Part shown: piece by piece, positions 35,698 to 46,061 of the stretch
How the letters are laid out: the number at the start of each line of letters is the position of its first letter
How positions within the stretch are numbered: the first letter of the stretch is position 1
DNA from: an uncultured Actinomycetes bacterium
Lineage (GTDB): Bacteria > Actinomycetota > Thermoleophilia > Solirubrobacterales > Solirubrobacteraceae
DNA: 64,000 bases
Assembly (NCBI GenBank): GCA_937888775.1
Contig: CALAQT010000068.1
Location: 22,862-86,861, forward strand
Reading direction: 5' to 3'
Notes under the pieces: generated by a model
Told to the model about the DNA's origin: nothing
The model's database searches: none
Seen by the model: the letters and a program-made list of their open reading frames with translations, nothing else
Position numbers and translations under genes: made by a program

Positions 35698-35844
35698 GTG
35701 AGCCCTGAGCAGCACGACTACCTGGCGCGGGAAGCGCGGGCCAGGATCGAGATTGATCAGCAGCTGATGGCCGCACGTACAATCCGGGCCTGCACGACGC
35801 GGGACAGAGATATCGCGGCGCCATGGACGCCATCACGGCATTGA
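35698..35844 (+). pseudogene. hsdR N-terminal remnant
   Basis: GTG 35698 begins SPEQHDYLAREARARIEIDQQLMAA, which resembles the N-terminal start of many type I R subunits (EARARxxIDxxLxxAGW). It then loses the pattern and stops at 35844. An overlapping frame at 35823-35924 (33 codons, ATG start, ending inside hsdM) looks similarly protein-like (LKDRELSDLAKRL) and may be another piece of the same wreck. Points to replacement of an older type I locus. Confidence 0.45.
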
Positions 35845-35910
35845 AAGATAGAGAGCTGTCCGATCTCGCCAAGCGACTGACGGCGAATCTAGCGTGGGAG
35901 GAGGGACGCC

Positions 35911-37449
35911 ATGCTCACGGGTGAGATCAAGAGCAAGATCGATCGGATTTGGGATGCCTTCTGGTCGGGAGGGATCTCCAACCCATTGGAGGTGATCGAG
36001 CAGATCACCTACCTGCTTTTCCTGCGCCGTCTGGATGACCTTCATACCCTGGAGGAGAACAAGGCCGTTCGGCTCAAGAAGCCCATTGAGGACCCGGTCT
36101 TCCCGCCCGGGAAAGACTCCCGAGGTCGGCCGTATCAGGACCTTCGGTGGTCGCGCTTTAAGAACTTCGCACCAACCGACATGTTCGCGGTGCTCAGCGA
36201 CCATGCATTCCCCTTCCTGCGCACGCTCGGCGGCGACGGCTCGACGTACGCACATCATATGAAGGACGCGCGTTTTACCATTCCTACGCCCGCACTGCTA
36301 GCAAAGGTGGTCGACCTGGTCTCCGACGTGCCGATGGAGGATCGGGATACCAAGGGCGATCTCTACGAGTACATGCTCGGCAAGATTGCCAGCGCTGGGC
36401 AGAACGGTCAGTTCCGGACGCCCCGTCACATTATCAAGCTGATGGTGGAGATGGTGACTCCACAGCCCGGCGATGTCATCTGCGATCCGGCTTGCGGTAC
36501 GTGCGGGTTCCTTATTGCCGCGGGCGAGTACCTTCGGGACAACCACCCGGAAATGTTGCGCAACGAGAAGCAGCGACGGCACTTCCACCACGAGGCCTTC
36601 CACGGTTTCGACTTCGACAACACGATGCTGCGCATCGGCAGCATGAACATGCTCCTGCACGGCATCGAGAACCCTGACATCCGGTACCGCGATTCGCTCG
36701 CCCAAGACCACGCCGGCGAGGAGGAGCGCTACAGCCTGGTGCTGGCCAATCCACCCTTCGCGGGATCGCTCGACTACGAGACGACGGCGAAGGATCTGCT
36801 GCAGGTGGTCAAGACCAAGAAGACTGAATTGCTTTTCCTGGCGCTGTTCATTCGGCTGCTCAAGCCGGGCGGGCGCGCTGCAGTCATCGTTCCCGAGGGC
36901 GTGCTGTTTGGGTCGAGCAACGCCCACAAGGCGCTGCGGAAGATCCTGATCGAGGATCAGAAACTCGACGGCGTTGTGTCGCTGCCGAGCGGTGTCTTCC
37001 GCCCCTACGCCGGTGTGTCAACCGCCATCCTGTTGTTCACCAAGACAAATTCGGGCGGGACAGATCACGTCTGGTTCTATGGCATGAAGGCCGACGGCTG
37101 GTCGCTCGATGACAAGCGGACGCCGCTCTTGAGCGCCGACAAGCTGGGTCCGATCCCGAAGACGGCGCTGACCTGTGACGAGCACGAGAAGAACAACCTC
37201 CCCGATGCGTTGGCCCGCTGGGCCAACCGCGATGGCGACGAGTTGAAGCGTGGCCGCACCGAGCAGAGCTTCTGCGTCCCCAAGGCCGACATCGTCGCCC
37301 AGGCTTATGACCTCTCGCTCAACCGCTACCAGAAAGTGGTGCACGAAGACGTGGAACACAAGCCGCCGCTGGATATCCTCGCCGAACTGGCGGAGCTGGA
37401 GAAGGAGATCCAGCAGGGGATGGCCGAACTGGAGGCGATGCTAAGTTGA
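35911..37449 (+). CDS. hsdM: Type I restriction-modification DNA methyltransferase subunit M
   Basis: 512 residues. N-terminal HsdM helical domain (WDAFWSGGISNPLEVIEQITYLLFLRRLD), then the N6-adenine methyltransferase: SAM motif I DPACGTCGF (about 192-200; usual GTGGF is GTCGF here) and catalytic motif IV NPPF (about 280-283). A preceding GQFRTPRHIIKLMVEMV is typical. The C-terminus ends in a coiled coil. It methylates adenine at the site chosen by HsdS. The stop overlaps the TTG start of hsdS (TTGA), so the operon hsdM-hsdS-hsdR is translationally coupled. Confidence 0.95.
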   Translation: MLTGEIKSKIDRIWDAFWSGGISNPLEVIEQITYLLFLRRLDDLHTLEENKAVRLKKPIEDPVFPPGKDSRGRPYQDLRWSRFKNFAPTDMFAVLSDHAFPFLRTLGGDGSTYAHHMKDARFTIPTPALLAKVVDLVSDVPMEDRDTKGDLYEYMLGKIASAGQNGQFRTPRHIIKLMVEMVTPQPGDVICDPACGTCGFLIAAGEYLRDNHPEMLRNEKQRRHFHHEAFHGFDFDNTMLRIGSMNMLLHGIENPDIRYRDSLAQDHAGEEERYSLVLANPPFAGSLDYETTAKDLLQVVKTKKTELLFLALFIRLLKPGGRAAVIVPEGVLFGSSNAHKALRKILIEDQKLDGVVSLPSGVFRPYAGVSTAILLFTKTNSGGTDHVWFYGMKADGWSLDDKRTPLLSADKLGPIPKTALTCDEHEKNNLPDALARWANRDGDELKRGRTEQSFCVPKADIVAQAYDLSLNRYQKVVHEDVEHKPPLDILAELAELEKEIQQGMAELEAMLS

Positions 37450-38615
37450 ACCTCGCGATGACCCCACTCGAGCGAGTGGTCGAAGTTCGCGCTGGCGGCG
37501 GAGCCCCCCAGGACCAAGCCGCATTCACCGCAGTCGGCCACCCCTTCGTTCGGGCGGGCAGTCTGGTAAAACTCCTCGCGGGCCACGACGAGACCGATCT
37601 CGAAAAACTCGATCCCAAAGCTGCTGCCCAGTACGGGCTGACGCTCTTCCCGACAGGAACGGTCCTCTTCGCCAAGAGTGGAATGTCTGCAACAAAGGGA
37701 CACGTCTACCGGCTGCGGCGTCCGTCCTACGTGGTGAATCACCTGGCAGCGCTGGTGCCGAGCGCGATGGTCGATGGTCGCTATTTGATGTACGCGTTGC
37801 GGGAGTTCTCTCCAACCAGGCTCATCAAAGACTCCGCCTATCCATCAATCCGTCTGGCTGACATTGCAGAAATGCGAATCCCCCTGCCACCGTTGGCGGA
37901 GCAGCGGCGGATTGCGGAAATCCTGGACCGGGCCGATGGGTTGCGTGCCAAGCGCCGGGCGGCATTGGCACAAATCTCTGGAATGACCAGTGTGGTCTTC
38001 ACTTCGATGCTTGAACAGTGCGATGACCTGACGACAGGTACTCTGGACGACGTCGCCGATCTGCGCCGGGGACCGTTTGGTGGCGCGCTGAGGAAAGACA
38101 TGTTTGCGCCCTCCGGGTACAAGGTCTACGAGCAGGGCCATGCGATTCGCGGGGAATTTAGGAGCGGCAGATATTTCATTGACGAGCAGAAGTTTGCTGC
38201 CATGCAATCCTTTGCCGTACGCGAAGGAGATCTGATCGTTAGCTGCTCGGGGACGATAGGCCGCGTTGCCGTAGTGCCACCTGACGCTCCTCCTGGAATC
38301 ATCAATCAAGCCCTGCTCCGGGTGCGACCCAGAACCGACCTGGTCACCCCGGCGTTTCTCGGGCAAGTCTTGACTTCGCGGGCAATGAAGGCGGTCCTCT
38401 CGGGCGTGGCCCACGGGACCGGACTGCAGAACTTCCCGCCGATGGAGGTGGTTCGCTCTCTGGCGGTTCCGATACCACCGCTCCCGTGGCAAGGCATCCT
38501 CGGTGCCCGCCTTGCGGCCATGGATCGTCTACAGGGCTTGGCCACGACAAGCATGCGTGGGCTAGACGCACTCTTCGCGTCTCTTCAGCACCGGGCGTTT
38601 CGAGGCGAGCTGTGA
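37446..38615 (+). CDS. hsdS: Type I restriction-modification specificity subunit S
   Basis: 389 residues with the usual two-repeat design: first target-recognition domain (about 1-140) closing with [27 protein letters not shown] and a coiled-coil spacer, then a second domain (about 195-355) closing with [24 protein letters not shown]. It chooses the bipartite DNA target for HsdM and HsdR; the target cannot be read from sequence. The TTG start at 37446 is fixed by overlap with the hsdM stop. The stop overlaps the GTG of hsdR (GTGA). Confidence 0.93.
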   Translation: MNLAMTPLERVVEVRAGGGAPQDQAAFTAVGHPFVRAGSLVKLLAGHDETDLEKLDPKAAAQYGLTLFPTGTVLFAKSGMSATKGHVYRLRRPSYVVNHLAALVPSAMVDGRYLMYALREFSPTRLIKDSAYPSIRLADIAEMRIPLPPLAEQRRIAEILDRADGLRAKRRAALAQISGMTSVVFTSMLEQCDDLTTGTLDDVADLRRGPFGGALRKDMFAPSGYKVYEQGHAIRGEFRSGRYFIDEQKFAAMQSFAVREGDLIVSCSGTIGRVAVVPPDAPPGIINQALLRVRPRTDLVTPAFLGQVLTSRAMKAVLSGVAHGTGLQNFPPMEVVRSLAVPIPPLPWQGILGARLAAMDRLQGLATTSMRGLDALFASLQHRAFRGEL

Positions 38616-41600
38616 GTAACTTCGGCTTCCTGTCCGGCGAATGGTCCGACATCCACGATGCCGCCACTCGCGCCGAAGTATCTGCAATCACCGACCCACG
38701 CACATCCTGTTTCTACGCCCGCCGCGCGATAGAACTCACGATCCACTGGTTGTACAAGGCTGACAGCAGCCTCCACCTTCCGTACCAGGACAACCTCAGC
38801 GCGCTGCTCCACGACCCGAGCTTCAAGAACGCGGTCCCGGAAGCAATCTTCAACAAGGCGCTCCTGATCTCACGCATTGGCAACCGCGCGGTCCACGACC
38901 ATCGCACCATCCCCCAGTCGGCATCGATGGGCGCGGTCGAGGAGCTGTTCCACGTCAGCTACTGGCTGGCGCGCACCTACGCGCGGGCTGGCAAGCCCGA
39001 CCCGAGCCTCGTGTTCGACCCGTCAACCATCCCGGCCGGCACCGCGACCACCGACGTATCTGCCGAGAAGCTGCAGGAGCTGGAAACCAAGCTCACGGAG
39101 CGCGACGAGAAGCCCTTGACGCTGCTCATCGGTCGGGAGAACCTCGACGCCGAACTGGTGCGGCTACGCGCTGAGGTTGCCGAGGCCAAGAAGGCGGCGG
39201 CCGCGCAGCACGACGCGCACAACTATTCCGAGGCGCAGACGCGCGATCTCTTCATCGACTTGCTACTCCACGAGGCGGGATGGCCACTCACGGAAACGCG
39301 CGATCGCGAGTATCCCGTCACAGGCATGCCCAACGCCAAGGGCGACGGGTTCGTGGACTACGTGCTCTGGGGGGACGACGGCAAGCCATTGGGCATTGTC
39401 GAGGCCAAGCGGACCAAGAAGGATCCGAATATCGGCAAGCGCCAGGCGGAGCTATACGCCGACTGCCTGGAGAGCGGGTTCGGACAGCGCCCCGTGATCT
39501 TCTACAGCAACGGTTACGACCACTGGTTGTGGGACGACGCGATGTATCCTCCCCGCGCGGTCCAGGGTTTCTACACGAAGGACGAACTGGCACTGCTGAT
39601 TCAGCGGCGGACTACGCGCAAGAGGCTGTCCGTCGAGCCGATCAGTGACACGATCGTCGAGCGCTACTACCAGACGCGTTCAATCCGGCGGATTGCTGAG
39701 ACCTTCGAGACCGACAAGCAGCGCAAGGCGCTCTTGGTGATGGCGACCGGTGCGGGCAAGACGCGCACAGTCATCGCGCTGGCCGATCTGCTGATGAGGT
39801 GCAACTGGGCCAAGAGGATTCTCTTTCTGGCGGACCGGGTTGCGTTAGTCAATCAAGCTGTGGGGGCTTTCAAGACCCACCTCCCCGAGTCGTCGCCGGT
39901 CAATCTGGTGACGGAGAAGACGGGCGACGGCCGGGTCTTCGTGTCGACGTACCCCACCATGATGGGGCTCATCAACGAGATGCATGACGGTCGGCGGCGG
40001 TTTGGCCCGGGCCACTTCGACCTGATCGTCATAGACGAGGCCCACAGGTCGGTGTACCAGAAGTACAGGGCGATCTTCGACTACTTCGACAGTCTGCTGG
40101 TCGGGCTCACCGCGACCCCAAAAGACGAGATCGATATCAACACTTACCAGTTGTTTGACCTGGAACGCGGCGTGCCCACCGATGCATACGATCTGGCCGA
40201 GGCTATCAAGGACGGGTTTCTGGTGCCGCCCTTGGCGGTGTCGGTGCCGATCAAGTTTCAGCGTGAGGGCGTCACCTACAAGGACCTGACAGCGGACGAG
40301 CAGGAGTTGTGGGACGCACTCGACTGGGACGAGGCCGAGCCCGTGCCCGACCGGGTCGAGGCCGCTGCGGTCAACGCGTGGTTCTTCAACGAGGACACCG
40401 TCGACAAGGTGCTCGCACATCTGATGACCAAGGGGCAGCGGGTCGCCGGCGGAGATCGCATCGGCAAGACGATCATCTTCGCCAAGAGCCAGGCTCATGC
40501 CGAATTCATCGTGAAGCGGTTCGACGAGAACTACCCGAAGCACAAGGGGGTTCTTGCACGGTCGATCTATCACGGCGTCACGTATGCGCAGTCGCTTATC
40601 GATGACTTTTCGATTCCCACCAAAGCACCGCACATCGCGGTGTCGGTAGACATGCTCGACACCGGCATCGACGTGCCCGACGTGATCAACCTGGTCTTCT
40701 TCAAGCCGGTGCGGTCGAAGACCAAGTTCTGGCAGATGGTGGGGCGGGGCACGCGCCTGCGGCCTGACCTGTTCGGGCCGGGCCAGAACAAGCAGAACTT
40801 CTTCATCTTTGATTACTGCGGAAACCTCGAGTTCTTCAGCATGGATCCGGCGACCGCCGAGGGACGGCTCGGCGAGCCTCTAAGCAAGAAGCTCTTCACC
40901 ACCCGGCTCGATCTCATCGCGGAGCTGGATCGACAGGATCCACGGGCCGGTGATGCCGCCACGGTGCAGGACGCTCCGACGGTGGCGAGCGGGCTTCGGG
41001 ACGACACCGCCCAGCTCCTGCATGGCGTGGTTGCCGGAATGAACGTTGACAACTTCGTGGTGCGCCCGAAGCGCGCGTATGTCGAGAAGTTCGCGCAGGC
41101 GACCGCGTGGATCGTCCTGGCGAAGACCGACCTTCAGGAACTCGCGTCCGAGGTGGCCGGCCTTCCCTCCGAGGTCGAGGCCGAGGAGGAGACGGCGAAG
41201 CGGTTCGACCTGCTCATGCTCAACCTCCAGCTTTCAGTGCTGCGCACCGAGCCACGGTTCCCAAAGCTGCGAGACCAGGTGATCACGATCGCGGCGCTGC
41301 TCGAAGAGCAGGCGGCCATTCCCCTTGTCAAAGCGCAGCTCGTTTTGCTCGAAGAGGTTCAGTCCGAGGAGTGGTGGCAGGACGTGACCGTGGTTATGCT
41401 GGAGACCGTGCGCAAGCGGCTGCGCTCACTGGTCCAGTTCATCGAGAAGCGCAAGCGCACCGTGCTCTACACCAACTTGGAGGACGAAATCGGGCCGGAA
41501 ACTGAGTTCGATCTGCTCGGCGTAATGCCGCCGGAGTCGATGGAGCGGTTCCGTGAGAAGGCCCGGGCATTTCTTCGCTCGCACCTAGACAACATAGCCA

Positions 41601-42010
41601 TCCACCGGCTGCGCATGAACAAGCCACTCACCCCAGCCGACCTCACGTCACTGGAGACTATGTTGGCCGAGAACGGCATCGGTGATGCTGACACCATCGC
41701 GAAAGCGACGGAGGACAGCCAGGGCCTCGGACTATTCGTGCGGTCACTGATTGGGCTGGATCGCGGAGCAGCCAAGGAGGCGTTCGCTCACTTCCTCTCG
41801 GGCCGGACGCTGACCGCGAATCAGATCGAGTTCGTGGACATGATCGTGGACCACCTCACCGGGAACGGCGTCATGAGTGCCGCCTTGCTGTACGAGTCGC
41901 CATTCACCGATTTGGCGCCGCAGGGCCCGGAGGGTTTGTTCTCGTCGGACGAGGTTGATCAGCTCGTGGCGGTGTTGGACCGGGTACGGGCTGCGGCGTT
42001 GGCTGCTTGA
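38612..42010 (+). CDS. hsdR: Type I restriction endonuclease subunit R
   Basis: 1132 residues from GTG 38612, set by the GTGA overlap with hsdS. Order: DUF4145 domain (about 1-115: [16 protein letters not shown]), coiled coil, PD-(D/E)xK nuclease ([19 protein letters not shown] at about 248-266, Asp...Glu-x-Lys), SF2 translocase with Walker A ATGAGKT (about 377-383), DEAH box (about 475-478), [15 protein letters not shown] and [12 protein letters not shown] (motifs V and VI), and the C-terminal HsdM-contact region. All key residues are present, so restriction activity is expected. Confidence 0.95.
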   Translation: MSNFGFLSGEWSDIHDAATRAEVSAITDPRTSCFYARRAIELTIHWLYKADSSLHLPYQDNLSALLHDPSFKNAVPEAIFNKALLISRIGNRAVHDHRTIPQSASMGAVEELFHVSYWLARTYARAGKPDPSLVFDPSTIPAGTATTDVSAEKLQELETKLTERDEKPLTLLIGRENLDAELVRLRAEVAEAKKAAAAQHDAHNYSEAQTRDLFIDLLLHEAGWPLTETRDREYPVTGMPNAKGDGFVDYVLWGDDGKPLGIVEAKRTKKDPNIGKRQAELYADCLESGFGQRPVIFYSNGYDHWLWDDAMYPPRAVQGFYTKDELALLIQRRTTRKRLSVEPISDTIVERYYQTRSIRRIAETFETDKQRKALLVMATGAGKTRTVIALADLLMRCNWAKRILFLADRVALVNQAVGAFKTHLPESSPVNLVTEKTGDGRVFVSTYPTMMGLINEMHDGRRRFGPGHFDLIVIDEAHRSVYQKYRAIFDYFDSLLVGLTATPKDEIDINTYQLFDLERGVPTDAYDLAEAIKDGFLVPPLAVSVPIKFQREGVTYKDLTADEQELWDALDWDEAEPVPDRVEAAAVNAWFFNEDTVDKVLAHLMTKGQRVAGGDRIGKTIIFAKSQAHAEFIVKRFDENYPKHKGVLARSIYHGVTYAQSLIDDFSIPTKAPHIAVSVDMLDTGIDVPDVINLVFFKPVRSKTKFWQMVGRGTRLRPDLFGPGQNKQNFFIFDYCGNLEFFSMDPATAEGRLGEPLSKKLFTTRLDLIAELDRQDPRAGDAATVQDAPTVASGLRDDTAQLLHGVVAGMNVDNFVVRPKRAYVEKFAQATAWIVLAKTDLQELASEVAGLPSEVEAEEETAKRFDLLMLNLQLSVLRTEPRFPKLRDQVITIAALLEEQAAIPLVKAQLVLLEEVQSEEWWQDVTVVMLETVRKRLRSLVQFIEKRKRTVLYTNLEDEIGPETEFDLLGVMPPESMERFREKARAFLRSHLDNIAIHRLRMNKPLTPADLTSLETMLAENGIGDADTIAKATEDSQGLGLFVRSLIGLDRGAAKEAFAHFLSGRTLTANQIEFVDMIVDHLTGNGVMSAALLYESPFTDLAPQGPEGLFSSDEVDQLVAVLDRVRAAALAA

Positions 42011-42695
42011 GGGGGACGCATCGGTGCGTAATAGGACGCCCTGCATTTCTGATATTTGAGGGGTAGGCAATCCGGTAGGGGAGCGCGACGCAATGGCAGG
42101 AGGTGGCTCTACAAGGCGCGCAGAGGCATCCGCGCGTCAGGATGGCAATAACCGACCTCCACAGCGCGTCCTCCTGGCACGATTGGGAGGGCACATGAAG
42201 GATTGCACTACCCCCAGGATTATCAGATTTCTAGAGGCTCCTACACGCGCTCCGCACCTACTGCGGCCTCGACCTGATCGACCAGCATTGTCGGGCACGG
42301 GCCAGTCGCAGCGAAACTGCCGCCTCTGCTCCGAAGGGCATCGCCGCCACCATCGCGCCGTCGAGCACCGTGGCCTGCGTTGCAGCTGGATCGCGGTTCG
42401 GCCGCGCAGCCATCGGGACCAGGCCCGCGATCTCATTGCCGGAATTGCCCACGAGAAGGCATTGGTTGGCGATGGCCAAGACGGCACTCGCCTCGTGGGC
42501 AGTACCGCCGCCCTGAATCTTGCCCTCGGTTGTCCAATGGAGATGTGGGTGCGCGCCGCAGTCAAAAAGTAAACACATCATCTGTCGAGTCACAGAGCAC
42601 GAAAAGGATCTCTCGGTGAACCCGATGAGATCAGCGTATAGGAAACGACCGTTTTGTGTACGAATCGGGCGTTTACTCCGCGGCCATAGCGCCGG
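42011..42695. other. Intergenic region downstream of hsdR
   Basis: About 685 bases. A minus-strand frame at 42258-42593 (111 residues) has some protein-like sequence (EGKIQGGGTAHEASAVLAIANQ) but no family match and an odd ending, so it is probably a gene remnant. No tRNA, repeat or operator is recognised. Confidence 0.3.
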
Positions 42696-43571
42696 CTATG
42701 TGGGCACGGGCGGTAGGCCCAAGTCGTGTCGGATGACGCCCGAATCAGCCGTGCCATCCTTCTCCGCCTGTTGCAATGAGTTGTAGTCGGCGATATCGGT
42801 TGACGGATCGGATGAGGTGGCTATCGAGTTAGCTGCGGACTCCGCCGATGTGTCCGCTTTGATGAGCGCATCCACGTCCGCCTTCATCTCGGGCGGGAAG
42901 TTGATGGCAAACACGGCCTGAACAAACGCCTGCTCTGCGGTGTGGATCGCGCTGTAGCAGGTCTTCTCCTGGGCATTCGTGGTCAAAGTTGCAGGGCAGA
43001 ATTTGTCTCCCGCCTGGCCCGGCGCCGCATTTAGCGTTGTCACAGCGGCCAGGTAGGCCGCCGCGGCTGCCTGTTTGACCGTGGGTGGCGGCTTCGGTGT
43101 AAGGGGGACGGCCGGTAGACCCACGTCGGTTCGGACGGTTGCGGCTGCTGCGATGCGAGTAGCCTCCGCGGTTTTGAGGGTAGAGGAATCGTTGTAGTCC
43201 GCATTAGGGTCGGATGCGGTACCAAGGGCGTTTTCAGCGGCGGCGCTTTGCGTGAGAGTCTTGGTGAGCGCGTCCACGTCCGCTTTCATCTCTGGCGGGA
43301 AGTGGATAGCCACGAGGGCGTTGATGAACGTCTGGTCGTCAGCCTTTAAGGCTGCGTAACACGCCTGGTATTGCGCTGCAGTTGGGGCATTGCCGTTGCA
43401 GAGCTTGGCCGCTGCAGCGGTACCATCGTTTGCCTTTGACGCCGCAGCCAGATACGCCGTGGCGGCTGCCTGTTTAACGGTTGGCGTCGGAGTGGGGGTT
43501 GCAGCAGCAGCCCCACATGCTCCGAGCAACAACGTAAGCGCGGCAGCGAGGGTGAGCCTAGTAGCGAGCAT
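42696..43571 (-). CDS. Lipoprotein with internal duplication
   Basis: 291 residues. Lipobox LLGAC gives Cys19. Two homologous repeats of about 125 residues (about 31-157 and 164-291) each run TVKQAAATAYLAA, a Cys-bearing stretch, IxFPPEMKADVDAL, a D-rich ADYN segment and (R)xDxGLPxVP. Helical, surface-exposed, family not recognised. Cys positions are conserved between repeats, suggesting a disulphide per unit. Transcribed against hsdR. Confidence 0.75.
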   Translation of the reverse strand: MLATRLTLAAALTLLLGACGAAAATPTPTPTVKQAAATAYLAAASKANDGTAAAAKLCNGNAPTAAQYQACYAALKADDQTFINALVAIHFPPEMKADVDALTKTLTQSAAAENALGTASDPNADYNDSSTLKTAEATRIAAAATVRTDVGLPAVPLTPKPPPTVKQAAAAAYLAAVTTLNAAPGQAGDKFCPATLTTNAQEKTCYSAIHTAEQAFVQAVFAINFPPEMKADVDALIKADTSAESAANSIATSSDPSTDIADYNSLQQAEKDGTADSGVIRHDLGLPPVPT

Positions 43572-44456
43572 TAGTACATCCCCCTACTGCTTAGCGAAAC
43601 TTAGCTTAGGGTCCACCCGCACAATGGTGGCGGGCCGGTGTCGCATCGACGTAGATCTCATTCTTGCTAAGTGCGCTTCGCGGGAAGCATAGCACCGAAT
43701 CCCGAGCCTCTGAGAGGCCCAGAGCCACACAAGGGCAGTGTTATTAGCTGGTCAGAATGCTCAAGATCGGCGCCCCGATCGGAGGACGGCGAGGGCCGAC
43801 CCACCGGGCGAGCTATGAGGGTCAGGTGCCACGGCACCAGGCCCACCACTACTTTGTGTAGGGTCACCCGCGAGCAGACTGCTGCGGTTTCGAGAGATCA
43901 GGGCCGTGTAATCCCAGAAATCGCCACGAAATAACGGTCGTGGTGAACATTCGCGACCCAGGCACCCCGGCCGCACATCAGCACCGGATCCGCACGACAT
44001 CGACCGGGTAGTCGGAAGGGCACAGTGAGTGAGCATAGCGAACACAGTCGCGCTCGCCACCGCACCGCTCTGTGCCGCCGGCATGTGGACCGATCTGGAC
44101 AGAACTGTAAGGCACTGCTGCGGGGACACTACCGCTGCTAGGTGAGGATGTGCCGAAATGTACGGCTAGCTATACGCCCGGATGTACGGGAGGGATGTAC
44201 GCCGGGATGTACGCTCAGGTGGAATCACTTCCAGAACCGGGCAAAACGCCGACCAGAAGTCGGGCACGAGCATCGGCAACTACAGGACAACAGGGTCGTC
44301 GAGCACGGACGCAGGCAAGTGCACGCTAACTCCTTGTGGCGTTCTGGCTCCGGCCTTCCCTGAAGGACGCATATCTATACAGGGCTTCCCACGTGCGCCC
44401 ATAACAATACCGCTCGTTTATGTTTAAGGAGCGGCTGCCCGTGGAACCCTAGAGGC
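43572..44456. other. Long intergenic region before the serine recombinase
   Basis: About 885 bases without a supported gene. The notable content is the iteron-like array at 44158-44214. Short frames on both strands (for example minus 43761-44129) show no family features. Confidence 0.35.
44158..44214 (+). repeat. Iteron-like ATGTACG array
   Basis: Exact ATGTACG at 44158, 44182, 44195 and 44207, with a degenerate TATACGC at about 44171, giving five units of about 11-13 bp in direct orientation. It ends about 240 bp upstream of the serine recombinase. It could be a recombinase binding region, an operator or a replication iteron. Confidence 0.5.
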
Positions 44457-45080
44457 ATGAAGGTAATGGGCTACGTCCGTGTCAGCACCGATGACCAGGG
44501 CCGCAACGGATACGGCCTCGACGCCCAGCGTAGCGCCATCAGAGCCGAGTGTGACCGTCGCGGCTGGACTCTTCTGCGCATCGAGGAGGACGTGCGCTCG
44601 GGTGGAACTATGAAGCGTCGCCCAGGGCTGGGACGGGCAATCGCCTCATGTGACAGCAACGAGGCGCAGGCACTGGTAGCAGCTAAGGTGGACCGGCTGA
44701 GCCGTAGCGTCCATGACTTCGCCGGTCTAGTCGAGCGCGCACGTGCTGGCAGGTGGAATCTCGTCATTCTGGACCTGGGCGTGGACCTGAGCACGCCGAT
44801 GGGCGAGGCTATGGCCTCTGTGGCGAGTACATTCGCTCAGCTAGAGCGGCGATTGATCAGTGCTCGGACCCGCGAAGGGCTAGCTGTCGCACGGACGCGC
44901 GGTGTCAGGCTCGGGCGCCCCGTTACACCGGTCACGGACGATGCACTGGCGCACATGCGCAGGCTGAGAGATGGAGGGCTGAGTTTCGCGGCAATCGCCG
45001 ACGACCTAAACGCCAGCCCACAGCGATCGGCACTCGGCAAGCTGTGGTGGCCGGCGACTGTATCGCGCGCCTTGCGTTAG
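44457..45080 (+). CDS. Serine recombinase (resolvase/invertase family)
   Basis: 207 residues. N-terminal catalytic domain MGYVRVSTDDQ with nucleophile Ser10, LDAQRSAIRAECDRRGW, arginines in AAKVDRLSRSVHDF, and ASTFAQLERRLISARTREGL on the long E helix. The C-terminal HTH (FAAIADDLNASPQRSALGKLWWPATVSRAL) binds DNA. The size suits small resolvases, not large integrases, so it probably resolves or inverts DNA within the island. The ATGTACG array upstream is a candidate site. Confidence 0.92.
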   Translation: MKVMGYVRVSTDDQGRNGYGLDAQRSAIRAECDRRGWTLLRIEEDVRSGGTMKRRPGLGRAIASCDSNEAQALVAAKVDRLSRSVHDFAGLVERARAGRWNLVILDLGVDLSTPMGEAMASVASTFAQLERRLISARTREGLAVARTRGVRLGRPVTPVTDDALAHMRRLRDGGLSFAAIADDLNASPQRSALGKLWWPATVSRALR

Positions 45081-45296
45081 GTTAGTAATAGCCTGGCCTG
45101 TGAGGGGCTCACGCGCGAGGCTGGTCGAGGGAGGCTGGCTCTACAGCGTCGTTGATGCATAAAGACTTACTCATGTTGATTGTGGCCAAATCGGGGAAGA
45201 ACTGCTCGCGCAGCCGTGAAACGTGTCGGAAGGCGTTGGCCCGTGGGGAGAGGCGAAGTGGCGAATGGGCGCTGCCGGCAAGCGCCGGTTGGTGCC

Positions 45297-45758
45297 TTAC
45301 CGCGCAGTCCGCGGGCGCCTGTCACCGAGTGCGAGGATTGCGGCGGCAACGCAGCAGAGCGATGCCACGTCAACGAGGGCCAAGCCGACCCCGATGCTTG
45401 CGCCCGCGATTCCCGAGAGATTGACGGTGTCAACCACACCCACGGCTGTGCCCGCAAGTCCGGCCAGCAGGGCACAGATCGCTGCCCACTTATGGGAGAA
45501 CAGGAAGGCTAATGCGGCGACGACGAGGCCGCAGATCAGAGTGATGGCGCCGTCCCCTGAGGTTGCGCTGACAGAGATCCCGAACGGCCCACTCGCCCAC
45601 GGCAGCAGCGAGCCGAACACGACGAGGGCGGCGGCAGCCCATGCAAACCACTGGCTCCGCCCGACAGCCCGCGGCGACGCTGTAACGGTGGGAGCGGGCG
45701 CGGCTGCAGGTGGCGGGGGTGGCGGGGGTGGCAAGGATGGCGGGGCTGGGTACTGCAT
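45297..45758 (-). CDS. Four-helix membrane protein with proline-rich N-terminus
   Basis: 153 residues from ATG 45758 (an upstream in-frame start at 45839 adds a basic, low-complexity stretch and is less likely). The N-terminus is MQYPAPPS followed by a run of eight prolines. Four hydrophobic segments follow (WFAWAAAALVVFGSLLPWA, ITLICGLVVAALAFLF, ICALLAGLAGTAVGVVDTV, VALVDVASLCCVAAAILAL). A Pro-rich tail plus four helices is common in actinobacterial orphan membrane proteins. Function unknown. Confidence 0.65.
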   Translation of the reverse strand: MQYPAPPSLPPPPPPPPAAAPAPTVTASPRAVGRSQWFAWAAAALVVFGSLLPWASGPFGISVSATSGDGAITLICGLVVAALAFLFSHKWAAICALLAGLAGTAVGVVDTVNLSGIAGASIGVGLALVDVASLCCVAAAILALGDRRPRTAR

Positions 45759-46061
45759 CGCGAGGTAGCCTAGCGCAGCCGCGGGGCCTCTGCGGGTGCC
45801 CGTGCCGAGGTTCCCGAAGGAGGCGCCGGCTCCGGGCAATCAACCTGCGGCGCCATCACGGAGTCACGATTCCGACAAAGGGACATGTGTGCGCCGGTTG
45901 CGGTACAGGTTGGCACTTGTTCCGCGGGTTGACTGAGGCGAAAGCGTTGCTGTATAAGGGCGTAATCGTGCTGATTACCGACAAGCACGACCAGAACGGG
46001 AACCTCGTGCGCGTGAGGTTGGTCGACAGGTGTTGGCTGGGCAGCTGACGAGGTGTCGATT
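45759..46061. other. Intergenic, possible small ORF
   Basis: A plus-strand open frame ending at 46048 reads GHVCAGCGTGWHLFRGLTEA and VLITDKHDQNGNLVRVRLVD, which looks protein-like, but no good start or ribosome site is found. It may be a remnant. Confidence 0.25.

Noticed and set aside
42093..42593. ORFs on both strands after hsdR
   Set aside because: Neither strand has a family motif or a good start; at best a remnant.
43390..43692. Plus-strand ORF antisense to the repeat lipoprotein
   Set aside because: The minus strand has lipobox, duplication and conserved Cys; the plus frame is a shadow.
44158..44214. CRISPR array
   Set aside because: Units of about 12 bp without spacers; too short for CRISPR.
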